A stretch of 64,000 nt of DNA, taken from positions 2,790,001 to 2,854,000 of the forward strand of contig OZ246946.1 in assembly GCA_965232015.1 (NCBI GenBank). Reading direction: 5' to 3'. A program made the position numbers and the translations under genes. Source of the stretch: JAJEAO01 sp963667635. Its GTDB lineage: Bacteria > Acidobacteriota > Vicinamibacteria > Marinacidobacterales > Marinacidobacteraceae. Below are positions 29,956-38,086 of this stretch, one piece after another. The first letter of the stretch is position 1. Each line of letters opens with the position of its first letter. Under the pieces are notes generated by a model. The model did no database searches. It saw only the letters and a list, made by a program, of their open reading frames with translations, and was not told the DNA's origin.

Positions 29956-30335
29956 TCGATTCGTCCGCCGCGATCGAGATGCTCCTGAGGAAACCACGGG
30001 CTGAAGGACTGATCCGGCGGATTGAGGACGGCGCTGTCGTCCATGCGCCTCACCTGATCGATGTGGAGGTCGCCCACGCCCTTCGACGCTTCGTTCTCCG
30101 CGGAGAACTCGGTCCCGGGCGCGCTGCATCGGCCCTGATCCTCTGGCGACAGTTCAAGATCGAACGCCATGCCCACGGCCCGTTTCTCGAGCGGATCTGG
30201 AGGCTACGAGCCAACGTCACCGCCTACGATGCCGCATACGTGGCGCTGGCCGAGGCCCTCGGGACCACCCTGGTGACCGCCGACCGAAGGCTCGCGCGGG
30301 CGCCGCGGGTGAGCGTTCCGGTCGAGGCGCTCTGA
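29952..30335 (+). CDS. vapC: PIN-domain toxin VapC
   Basis: A protein of 127 residues. The PIN nuclease acidic residues are present: VIDSSAAIEMLL, LIDVEVAHAL, TAYDAAYVALAEA and LVTADRRLA. VapC toxins cut specific tRNAs or rRNA when free of antitoxin. The start is GTG 29952 (TTG 29949 also possible), overlapping the antitoxin stop by four bases. The stop codon ends at 30335, and the convergent M14 gene's stop begins at 30336 with no gap. Confidence 0.93.
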   Translation: MIDSSAAIEMLLRKPRAEGLIRRIEDGAVVHAPHLIDVEVAHALRRFVLRGELGPGRAASALILWRQFKIERHAHGPFLERIWRLRANVTAYDAAYVALAEALGTTLVTADRRLARAPRVSVPVEAL

Positions 30336-33029
30336 TCAGAAACTCGGCGCGAACAGGACCGCGTTCAGGAACATCCGGGTCAGCCCGGACCAGAACAGCC
30401 GGAAGTTCGGGTCGTCGAGGAACAGCACGATCCGGCCCCCGCCGACGCGCTCGGTGACCACGTAAGGGGTCCCGGCGAGGCGCTCCAGCGAGTCGGGAAA
30501 GGCGAAACCGCTGCCGAGGAGATCGTCCGGCTCCTCGGGAAAGCGGGCCCCGGTCGCGACCGAGGCGTCCGGCTCGATGGCGAGACTCGACCAGACCATG
30601 ACCGGGAACGGCTCCTCGTAGCCGAAGCTCAGGAAACTCTCCGGGTTGGGGAGCGCGCGCAGGATGGCGCCGGGGACGACCTCGGCGGGATGAACGACCG
30701 CCCCGACGTTCGCCGGGGGATCGTCGGGGCGGCCGCCGTCGGTCATGAACGCCGATTTGGAGGCGACGCCCGGCCGGAAGCGGGAGCGGGTCCACTCGAC
30801 CGCGGGATCTCCCAGCCACGCCGAGGCGCCCCGCATCGCGACGATCACGCCTCCCGCCGCGGCCCAATCGCCGAGGTGGTCGAGGATGCGCGCCGCTTCC
30901 GGGTCCTCCGCCGGCGAGGGGTAGCCGCCGTCGGGGAGGATCAGGACGGAATAGCCGCGGAGATCGGTCTGCGCGAGGCGGTCCCACCACAGCGCCGTGA
31001 AGGGAAGCCGGTAGCGGCGCTCGAACAGGTACCACGGACTCCCGTAGGCGGAGGGGCGCACCGGGCCTCCGAGGACCATGGCGACCCGTCCGGGACGAAC
31101 CGGCACAAAACGATCGGAGCCGAGATGCGGACCGGAGTCGGTCAGGGGGTCGGCAGCGCCGGCGATCCGGGCGCCGGATGCCGCGAGGTCCCGAAGCCCG
31201 GCGCGGAGGCCGTCCGGATCGGGCGCCTCGGACGCGAACACGAGGAGCGATCCGCGCCCGTACGAGACGCCGTCCTTCTCGAACGCGGCGGTCGCCACCC
31301 GAAACGGAATGTCGCGGCCGCGCAGCCACGCCGCGACCCGCATCGCGTGGTCGCTCGCGCCTTCGACCACGAAGGCGTAGGCGGCGCCCGGGCGCTCGAA
31401 GCGGCCGGGAGTCACGAGCGGATCGCCGAGTCCGTCCTCGGGGAACGGGAGAAGCCCGACCGACGGGCCGGCGGGGAGGTCGTCCGACTCGGGCACGGTC
31501 CACGCCGGGAGGCGGTAGGTGAGCGGGACCGACCACGCCGTGATGTCGTAGAAGGCATCCGCGGTCGTCCAGATGTCCGGGTGGGCGAATCCCGGATCCC
31601 GCCGCCGCTCCCGGTGCTCGTCCACCTGGTCGAGGAACGCCTCGGCGAAACGGGCGTCCTCTTCGAGGAACACCTGCGCGAGCCGACCCTCGGGCTGGTC
31701 GCGGGCGACGACCAGGCTGCCGGCGGGCAGGCGGACCGCGCTGGTCGGGCCGGTCGAGGGAAACATCGGCTGAGCGGCCGGGATGAGGGTTTCCGCGGCG
31801 GTCCGGTGGACCTTGATTCCGGCGCGCAGCAGCATCCCGCGCACCTCGTCCAGCCGCGCCGGATCGCTGTCAGCGGAGACGACCCAACCGGCGGGGCCGG
31901 GCTCGTCGCCCACCGGGTCGCGCCGGTAGGCGAGGTAGTCGCGGAGTCTTCGTTCGCGGTTCGCGGCGGTGAAGGCGAGGAGGCTCCGGTCGGCGATCAG
32001 GTGCTGCTCGATCCCGTCCCGCAGCGTGTACTCGCCTCCGCCCGGCTTGTGGATGCGGAGTCCCCGCCAGCCGCCGCCGGTCGTCTCGAGGGTGAAGCCA
32101 ATGGCGCCGGTGAAGTTCGGCAGCGTGTCCCAGTAACCGGGGTCGAACTGTCCGAACTCCCAGGCGCTATAGGGAAACCCGGCGGTCGCGAAATCGCGCG
32201 CCATGCGGCTTCCGTACTCCACGAGCCAGTCGCGCTGGTTGGCCGTCAGCACGGCATGGAGCGGCTCCGCCATCCACGGGCCGATAAAGGAGTCGGTCTC
32301 GCCGTGGTGGTCCACGAACACCACGGGACGGGTCTCGAGGTAGAGCCGGAGGAGAGCGCGGTTCTCGGGCTGGGTGCTCCAGATCGAGTCCCGGTTCAGG
32401 TTGATCTGGTAGTGGTTGTTGTTCGTGGAGAGTCCCCACGGCGCCCGGTGCTCGGCGGCGTTCGGGTCGGGGTCGCCGTCGGGCCACGCCACCGCGGTCC
32501 GGAACCAGGCGACGAAGCGGGCGTGGCTGTCCGGATTCGACGCCGGGACGATGTACACCACCAGATCCTCCAGCAGATCGTCGCGCCGGCCGTCGAGGAG
32601 CTCCCACGCCATCCACAGCGCCGCCTCGAACGCGGCGGACTCGTTCCCATCGTTGCCGTAGTTCAGGAATACTCCCGCCGGAGTGCGCACGACGATCTCC
32701 TCGGCCTCCAGCGGGTCGAGACCGCGCGGGTCGGCAAGCCGGCGGGTGTCCGCCTGGATGCGTTCCAGTCGCGCCAGATTCTCCGGCGTGGAGATCGTCA
32801 GGAGCACCAGCTCCCGGTGCTCGAAGGACTCGCCGAAGGTGGAGACCCGGAGCCGCTCCGAGCCCCGGATCGCATCCAGATAGCGGTAGAGCCCGCCGTA
32901 GTCGGTGAGCGCCGCGCCCATCGGATAACCGAGCACCTCTTCCGGGGAGGGCGTCTGAGCCAGCCCGACCGGGGCGGCGACGAGCAGCCCGGCGAGCGCC
33001 GCCAGGGAACGGAAGAGGCGGGCGGGCAT
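30336..33029 (-). CDS. Secreted M14-family zinc carboxypeptidase-like protein
   Basis: A protein of 897 residues with a signal peptide (LFRSLAALAGLLVAAPVGLAQ). The M14 domain covers about residues 35-370: VPASNPDSHARF, NLNRD, VFVDHHGETDS holding a zinc histidine, and GFTLETTGGG with the catalytic glutamate. At the first zinc site the usual HGNE reads DGNE (NYGNDGNESAA), so one histidine ligand is replaced by aspartate. The C-terminal 500 residues hold a glutamine-amidotransferase-like fold (GYSVLILPDGGYPSP, VIVAMRGASAWL) and a closing beta domain, as in other long M14 proteins. It could be an altered peptidase or a binding protein. Confidence 0.88.
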   Translation of the reverse strand: MPARLFRSLAALAGLLVAAPVGLAQTPSPEEVLGYPMGAALTDYGGLYRYLDAIRGSERLRVSTFGESFEHRELVLLTISTPENLARLERIQADTRRLADPRGLDPLEAEEIVVRTPAGVFLNYGNDGNESAAFEAALWMAWELLDGRRDDLLEDLVVYIVPASNPDSHARFVAWFRTAVAWPDGDPDPNAAEHRAPWGLSTNNNHYQINLNRDSIWSTQPENRALLRLYLETRPVVFVDHHGETDSFIGPWMAEPLHAVLTANQRDWLVEYGSRMARDFATAGFPYSAWEFGQFDPGYWDTLPNFTGAIGFTLETTGGGWRGLRIHKPGGGEYTLRDGIEQHLIADRSLLAFTAANRERRLRDYLAYRRDPVGDEPGPAGWVVSADSDPARLDEVRGMLLRAGIKVHRTAAETLIPAAQPMFPSTGPTSAVRLPAGSLVVARDQPEGRLAQVFLEEDARFAEAFLDQVDEHRERRRDPGFAHPDIWTTADAFYDITAWSVPLTYRLPAWTVPESDDLPAGPSVGLLPFPEDGLGDPLVTPGRFERPGAAYAFVVEGASDHAMRVAAWLRGRDIPFRVATAAFEKDGVSYGRGSLLVFASEAPDPDGLRAGLRDLAASGARIAGAADPLTDSGPHLGSDRFVPVRPGRVAMVLGGPVRPSAYGSPWYLFERRYRLPFTALWWDRLAQTDLRGYSVLILPDGGYPSPAEDPEAARILDHLGDWAAAGGVIVAMRGASAWLGDPAVEWTRSRFRPGVASKSAFMTDGGRPDDPPANVGAVVHPAEVVPGAILRALPNPESFLSFGYEEPFPVMVWSSLAIEPDASVATGARFPEEPDDLLGSGFAFPDSLERLAGTPYVVTERVGGGRIVLFLDDPNFRLFWSGLTRMFLNAVLFAPSF

Positions 33030-33036
33030 GGCGCCG

Positions 33037-33042
33037 AGTCTA
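33037..33042 (-). promoter_or_regulatory. -10-like box of the M14 gene, leaderless arrangement
   Basis: TAGACT on the minus strand ends seven bases before the ATG at 33029. No ribosome-binding site is visible in between and no clear -35 was seen. Confidence 0.4.
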
Positions 33043-33218
33043 AGGACCGCCCCGGCGATGGCTCCCGATCGGGCCCCTGCGCCGGGAATCCCTTATAGTC
33101 AACCGTTTGCGTTTCCCCGCGTGAGCCGGGCGCACCCAGCCGTCGCTCACGGGACGCACCGGGTCGGCCGCCCGGGTGGCCGAGCCAGACCGTGACGACA
33201 ACCGAGAGGAGCCGACCG

Positions 33219-34580
33219 ATGTCCCAGAGATTCTGGCTGAACCGCAGGAGCTTTCTGCGAGGCGGAGCGGCCGCGCTCGCCGGAGCCGCCGCCTCGGGGA
33301 CCTCGCTCCTCGCTCCCGGAAGGGCTGCGGCCGCGCCGCTGCAAAACGGTGCGGACGCCTTCGATTTCGATACGCCCTACGAGCGGATCGGGACCGACTG
33401 CGCCAAGTGGGACTCGATCATCGAGCGCTACGGCGCCGAGAACATCCAGGTCGCGATGGGCGTCGCCGACATGGACTTCAAGTGCGCGCCGGCGGTCACC
33501 GAGGCGCTCATGGAACGGGTTCGGCACGAGAACTGGGGCTACCTCAAGATGCCGGAGGACTTCTTCCCGGCGATCATGGACTGGAATCGGACGCGCCACG
33601 GGCTGGACATCAACCCCGACCTGATGGCGCTTTCCGACGGCGTCCATCCGGCGCTGATCGCGGCCCTCAAGGCGGTCACCCGGCCGGGCAGCAAGGTCCT
33701 GTTGACGACTTCGACCTACAGCGGCTTCTACACCGACCTGAGGGAGTCCCACACGTTGGCGGAGGAGAGCCCGATGATCGTTGACAACGGCGTCCATCGG
33801 ATGGACTTCGACGATCTCGAGTCGCGGATCTCGCACGAGACCGATGCGCTGATCCTCTGCAACCCGCAGAACCCGACCGGGAACTGCTGGTCGCCGGAGG
33901 ACCTCATGCGGCTCGGTCAGCTCTGTCTGGAACGCCGCGTCGTCGTCCTCGCCGACGAGATCCACTGTGACTTCGTCACGAAGGGCCAGAAGTACACCCC
34001 GTTCGCCACGCTGCCCGACCAGGATGTGGTGAACAACAGCATGACGTTCCAGTCCGGAAGCAAGACCTTCAGCCTGGCCGCCATGAAGGTCGCCTGGTTC
34101 CACACGACGAACCCGGAGTTCTTCCGGAAAACGCAGGACCAGCACATGGCGCAGACCAACACGCTGGGCGTGGTGGCGCACCATGCGGCGCTCCGCGGCG
34201 GCGCGGACTGGCTCGACCAGTTGCTCGCCTACATCGACGGCAACCACGACTTCACGGAGCAGTACATCCGGGAGAACATCCCGCTGATCCGCTATACCAA
34301 GGCGCAGGGCACGTATCTGGCCTGGCTCGACGTCAGTCAGATCGCCGGGGCGATTGATGCCTCCGCCAAGGCCGCCGCCGCGAGCGAAACCGAGGACGAG
34401 CCGGTGACGGCCGAAGACATCGTGGTTCGCTGGCTGGTGGAGAATGCCGGGGTGTACACCAACCCCGGGTCCAACTACGGCCCCGGCGGCGAAGGCTGGG
34501 TGCGGATGAACCTCGGCGCCTCGCGTCGGCTGATCCAGTTGGCGCTCGACAACATCGCGGAGGCGGTCAGCACCCTCTGA
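33219..34580 (+). CDS. Tat-exported MalY/PatB-like PLP enzyme (aminotransferase class I/II)
   Basis: A protein of 453 residues from ATG 33219, preceded by GAGAGGAG; a GTG at 33192 would add nine residues. The signal is a textbook Tat leader (LNRRSFLRGGAAALAGAA) without a lipoprotein cysteine. The fold-type I aminotransferase domain follows: GVADMDFKCAPAV, ALSDGVHPALIAALK, ILCNPQNPTGNCW, VVLADEIHCDF, and the PLP lysine in SGSKTFSLAAMK. The VADMDF and DEIHCDF motifs place it with cystathionine beta-lyase MalY/PatB. It would act in the periplasm on a cystathionine-like or other amino-acid substrate. It heads a run with the 90-residue Tat protein and the amidase. Confidence 0.9.
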   Translation: MSQRFWLNRRSFLRGGAAALAGAAASGTSLLAPGRAAAAPLQNGADAFDFDTPYERIGTDCAKWDSIIERYGAENIQVAMGVADMDFKCAPAVTEALMERVRHENWGYLKMPEDFFPAIMDWNRTRHGLDINPDLMALSDGVHPALIAALKAVTRPGSKVLLTTSTYSGFYTDLRESHTLAEESPMIVDNGVHRMDFDDLESRISHETDALILCNPQNPTGNCWSPEDLMRLGQLCLERRVVVLADEIHCDFVTKGQKYTPFATLPDQDVVNNSMTFQSGSKTFSLAAMKVAWFHTTNPEFFRKTQDQHMAQTNTLGVVAHHAALRGGADWLDQLLAYIDGNHDFTEQYIRENIPLIRYTKAQGTYLAWLDVSQIAGAIDASAKAAAASETEDEPVTAEDIVVRWLVENAGVYTNPGSNYGPGGEGWVRMNLGASRRLIQLALDNIAEAVSTL

Positions 34581-34587
34581 CGGCCTG

Positions 34588-34860
34588 ATGCGTCGGCGCG
34601 ACTTCGCCACGGCCGCGGCGGCCGGAGCCGCCGCGGTGTGGCTTCAGGCCTGCTCGGAGGTCGAGGACACCGGTGAGGTTTCCGTCGCGACCGCGCAGAA
34701 CCTGCTCGACCATCAGGGCCCCCGGGGGATCTACGAGGATCCCGCCGAACTCGAACGGCTACGGCGGGCGCTCGGGAACATGGTCGGCGTGCAGCGCACG
34801 CTGCGCGACTTCCCGCTCGATCCCGACGAGCCACCGCTGACGATCTTCCGGCGCGGCTGA
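34588..34860 (+). CDS. Small Tat-signal lipoprotein upstream of amidase
   Basis: A protein of 90 residues with RRRDFATAAAAGAAAVWL and a lipobox cysteine (LQAC). The mature part is about 65 residues, helical and charged (DPAELERLRRALGNMVGVQ), ending PLTIFRRG. It starts 7 bases after the MalY-like stop and ends 4 bases before the amidase start. It may be a membrane-tethered partner that carries the leaderless amidase through Tat, or the broken-off leader of a once continuous Tat-amidase gene. No catalytic motif is present. Confidence 0.75.
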   Translation: MRRRDFATAAAAGAAAVWLQACSEVEDTGEVSVATAQNLLDHQGPRGIYEDPAELERLRRALGNMVGVQRTLRDFPLDPDEPPLTIFRRG

Positions 34861-34864
34861 GCCG

Positions 34865-36334
34865 ATGGACGAAGCCACCCTCTTCCGGACCGTTTCGGAG
34901 CTCGCGGCCGGGCTCCGCGATGGCGAATTCACTTCCGTTGAGCTGACCGAGGCCTACCTCGCGCGGGCGGAGGAGCTCGATGTCCCGCCCTTCGAGCTGC
35001 CGAGCGAACCCCGGGAGGATCACGGCGGCAAGCTGGCCACGATGGTCACGATCGCGCGGGATCACGCGCTGGCGGCGGCGGAGCGCGCCGACCGGGAACT
35101 CGCGGCGGGCAACGCGCGCAGCATCCTGCACGGGATCCCCTACGGAGTGAAGGACCTTCTGGACACCCGCGGGATCCGGACGACCTGGGGGTCGGGAATC
35201 TTCCGCGACCGCGTGCCGGACCGGAACGCCGCGGTCGTGGATCGGCTCGAAGCCGCCGGCGCGGTGCTCCTCGCCAAGAACTCGCTCGGAGAGTTCGCCG
35301 GCGGCAACACGAGTTCCGCCCTGAACCCATGGAAACTGGACCGGACCAGTTTCGGCTCCTCCAGCGGGACGGTATCGGCGGCGGTGGCGGGACTGATCGG
35401 ATTCGGCATCGGCACCGAAACCGGCGGATCCATCGTCTTTCCCGCCTCGGCCGTGGGCGCTTCCGGCCTCCGCCCCACCTTCGGCCGCGTCAGTCGCTTC
35501 GGCTGCATGGCGCTCTCGTGGAGCCTCGACAAGATCGGGCCGGTGGGTCGTTCCGCCGAAGACTGCGGCCACGTCCTCGAGCAGATCGCCGGGCCGGACT
35601 CCCGGGATCCCTCGACGGCGGATCCGCCGTTCTCCTTCCGGACGGACCCGGGGGCGATGCGCGGCCGGCGGCTCGGCATCCACCGGGCCGAGTTCCTGCT
35701 GTCGCAGTCGGAGACGACCCGGCGGGTGTTCGAGGAAGCGCTGGAAGTGTTCGCCGACCTGGGCGTGGAAGTCGAGGACATCGAGCTGCCGAGCTTCCCC
35801 ACCGGGGCGCTGTTCACCACGATCGTGACGGTGGAGAGCGGGACGAACTTCAAGTCGCTCTTCGACGACGGCCGCGCGGCCCGCATGTTCTCGTTCAACG
35901 AGGACCGGCGCGCCGGCTGGATGGCGGGCCGGATGCTCCCGGCCGCGGACTACCTGACCGCGCAGCGCATCCGCAACCAGCTCGTGCGCGAAGCCGACGC
36001 CATCCTCTCCGGCTACGACGCGGTCATCGCCCCGACCTGGCCCAACGGGGCGGCGCTCCGGGTGGTGCGCGACGGCTGGCCGGTGCCGGCGCGGAACGAG
36101 TGGGAGCCACCGGATGAAGTGAGCTCCGCCACGCCGCGGCTCAACTACATCGCCAACCTGGTAGGGCACCCCGGGCTCGCCATCCCGTGCGGATTCGATG
36201 AGGACGGGCTGCCGCTGTCACTCCAGATCGTGGGTTCACCGATGGACGACCAGGCGGCTCTGGATTTCGGGATGGCCTTCCAGCGGGAGACCGACTGGCA
36301 CCGACGTCGGCCGCCCTATCCCTGGCGGACATAG
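34865..36334 (+). CDS. Amidase signature family protein
   Basis: A protein of 489 residues. Amidase-signature enzymes hydrolyse amides with a Ser-cisSer-Lys triad. The lysine is in YGVKDLLDTRGIRT, and the serines are in RTSFGSSSGTVSAAVAG and GIGTETGGSIVFPAS, with LRPTFGRVSRFG and DKIGPVGRSAEDC completing the signature. The glycine-rich loop reads GSSSG instead of the common GGSSGG. The protein itself has no signal peptide. Substrate unknown; position after MalY-like and Tat genes suggests an amino-acid amide or peptide-like amide. Confidence 0.92.
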   Translation: MDEATLFRTVSELAAGLRDGEFTSVELTEAYLARAEELDVPPFELPSEPREDHGGKLATMVTIARDHALAAAERADRELAAGNARSILHGIPYGVKDLLDTRGIRTTWGSGIFRDRVPDRNAAVVDRLEAAGAVLLAKNSLGEFAGGNTSSALNPWKLDRTSFGSSSGTVSAAVAGLIGFGIGTETGGSIVFPASAVGASGLRPTFGRVSRFGCMALSWSLDKIGPVGRSAEDCGHVLEQIAGPDSRDPSTADPPFSFRTDPGAMRGRRLGIHRAEFLLSQSETTRRVFEEALEVFADLGVEVEDIELPSFPTGALFTTIVTVESGTNFKSLFDDGRAARMFSFNEDRRAGWMAGRMLPAADYLTAQRIRNQLVREADAILSGYDAVIAPTWPNGAALRVVRDGWPVPARNEWEPPDEVSSATPRLNYIANLVGHPGLAIPCGFDEDGLPLSLQIVGSPMDDQAALDFGMAFQRETDWHRRRPPYPWRT

Positions 36335-36379
36335 ACCGGTCGGAGGTCTGCGCCGGCCGCCTCGCCCGGGGGAATGCCG

Positions 36380-36590
36380 GGCTGGAGTCCGGCGCCCGTT
36401 CTCCCGGCGGGGGCCCGGCAGCCCCGAATGGGCCGGAATGGGCCGGGAATAAGCCGGAATGGGCCGGGAATGAGCCGGAATGGGCCGGGAATAAGCCGGA
36501 ATGGGCCGGGAATGAGCCGGAATGGGCCGGGAATGAGCCGGAATGGGCCGGGAATGAGCCGGAATGGGCCGGGAAAGGGCCGGAATGGGA
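36380..36590. repeat. Dispersed-repeat modules and 21-bp tandem repeat
   Basis: The convergent gap between the amidase and the AlbA-type gene starts with GGCTGGAGTCCGGCGC (36380-36395), one 13-bp-type unit CCGTTCTCCCGG and a GCGGGGGCCCGG tail. From 36432 a 21-bp unit, GCCGGAATGGGCCGGGAAT plus (A/G)A, repeats with starts every 21 bases up to 36579: seven full copies and a partial eighth. Units 1 and 3 have AATAA, most others AATGA. The array ends at GGAATTCC, close to the neighbouring stop codon at 36607. Confidence 0.92.
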
Positions 36591-36606
36591 ATTCCATTCC
36601 GCGAGA

Positions 36607-38007
36607 TCACCCCTGCCGCCGCCGCCAGCGCGCGCCGCGGCCGCGGCCACTCGGCGCCGCAAGCTCGAGCGTTCTCAACACCTGTAGATCATCCCGAATC
36701 TGTCGGGCCGTCGCCCCATTGGTCAGCCGCCGCAGGATGTCCCGGAGCGCCATCCCGTCCGGAGCCTCCTCCAGCAGCAGGAGGATGGACCGCTGTCTCT
36801 CGGCGAGATCGCGCCCGACGCGCCGGGGAGGGACGTACCGACTCGGACGGAAGCGCACGGTGACTGCGCCGGCGATTTCCTCGATCTCCGGTCGAGGCAG
36901 GCCGGCCTGCTCAGCGAGTTCGGCCATCTTGATCGTGCCTCGGCCCCAGCTCTCGATGATGCCGCGACGGTAGAAGACCCTCGCAATCAGCGGATTCCAC
37001 GGGCGCGACTCGTGTGGCTCGAAGAGCATCTCCGGCGTGAGGCCGAAGTGCAGCACGCCGGTGGACGTGACCTCGAGGCGGTCGTCGTACATCCCGATGC
37101 CGATCGAGCCGCCCCCGGTCGCGTAATCCCGATGGCAGATCGCGTTGACGAGCGCCTCCCGCAAGGCTTCCGGAGGATAGAGAGGCGTATCTACCCGGGC
37201 GAACAGGTTCGGTTCGATCCTGCCGGCGATCGGCAGATTCTCCAGCAGGAAACGCTGCCCCCACTGGAAGAGGTCGAAAGCGTTTCCGACATGCTGCCGA
37301 TTGTCCAGGAACTCGGTGCGGCTGATCCCGCGAAACCTGGCTGCCCGAACCAGACACTGCGGGTAGTCGGCGCCCATCCGCTCGTTCCGGCCAAAGAGGA
37401 CCACCGCCGCCCGCACCAGTCGGCGTCCGCGCAGGAGTTCGAATCCTCGCAGCAACGCTTCGGGATCGCGCGTCCCGGGATCTCCCAGGCGGCCCCGGCG
37501 CACCGCCTCTTCGACCGTCACGATGATCTGTTCGTGGTCCAGATCCGCGATGGTCCAGCCTTCCGCCACTTCGTTTTCCCAGCGACGCTCGCCATGGATC
37601 CGCTCGAGGAGCATCCGGTTGTACTCCTCCCGCGACAACTTCAGGTTCACGGAACCGACCCTCCGATAAGCCTGACCGCGGTAGCTGTAGGGGCGGTTGG
37701 CCCCGGTGGGCACGGTCACGACGACCACGAAACGATCCTCCCCGACCTCCACGCAATGGATCGTCGGAAACGCGGGGGGATCGATCTGCTGGAGCTCCTG
37801 CGCGATGTCCTCCTGCGTGTCACGACCTACGCTCTGGCCGCGGACGGCGCCGTCGGGACGAACGCCGAACAGGATCCGTCCGCCCCGGTGATTGAGCATC
37901 GCACAGGCTGCCTTCGCGGCCGCCCGGCGCTGGCCCGTCGTCTCCTTGAACTCCTGGGTCTCCGATTCGCCAGCGGCGGCCCACCGGGCGATCTCGTGCG
38001 GGGTCAT
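36607..38007 (-). CDS. AlbA_2/Schlafen-type DNA-binding and ATPase-fold protein
   Basis: A protein of 466 residues from ATG 38007; the frame runs further upstream but overlaps the promoter area. The N-terminal AlbA_2 (Schlafen) domain shows ESETQEFKETTG, AMLNHRGGRILFGV and GQAYRRVGSVNLKLSREEY. The centre has a GHKL-like C-terminal ATPase segment (ALREALVNAICHRDYATGGGSIGIG and IESWGRGTIKM). A winged helix-turn-helix region closes the protein. Members are predicted transcription regulators or defence-linked; the function is unknown. TACCGT at 38017-38022 lies nine bases before the start. Confidence 0.88.
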   Translation of the reverse strand: MTPHEIARWAAAGESETQEFKETTGQRRAAAKAACAMLNHRGGRILFGVRPDGAVRGQSVGRDTQEDIAQELQQIDPPAFPTIHCVEVGEDRFVVVVTVPTGANRPYSYRGQAYRRVGSVNLKLSREEYNRMLLERIHGERRWENEVAEGWTIADLDHEQIIVTVEEAVRRGRLGDPGTRDPEALLRGFELLRGRRLVRAAVVLFGRNERMGADYPQCLVRAARFRGISRTEFLDNRQHVGNAFDLFQWGQRFLLENLPIAGRIEPNLFARVDTPLYPPEALREALVNAICHRDYATGGGSIGIGMYDDRLEVTSTGVLHFGLTPEMLFEPHESRPWNPLIARVFYRRGIIESWGRGTIKMAELAEQAGLPRPEIEEIAGAVTVRFRPSRYVPPRRVGRDLAERQRSILLLLEEAPDGMALRDILRRLTNGATARQIRDDLQVLRTLELAAPSGRGRGARWRRRQG

Positions 38008-38086
38008 GTTCCCAGAACGGTAGCCGACCGAGCTCCTCCCAGCGCTGGTTGCGCCACCGACGGAGGAGGGCCTACTCTCTGATTCC

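Noticed and set aside
36141..36662. Open frames with a PIPAHSR or LIPGPFR period across the 21-bp array
   Set aside because: The period of 21 bases keeps all frames open; no start signal or domain supports translation.
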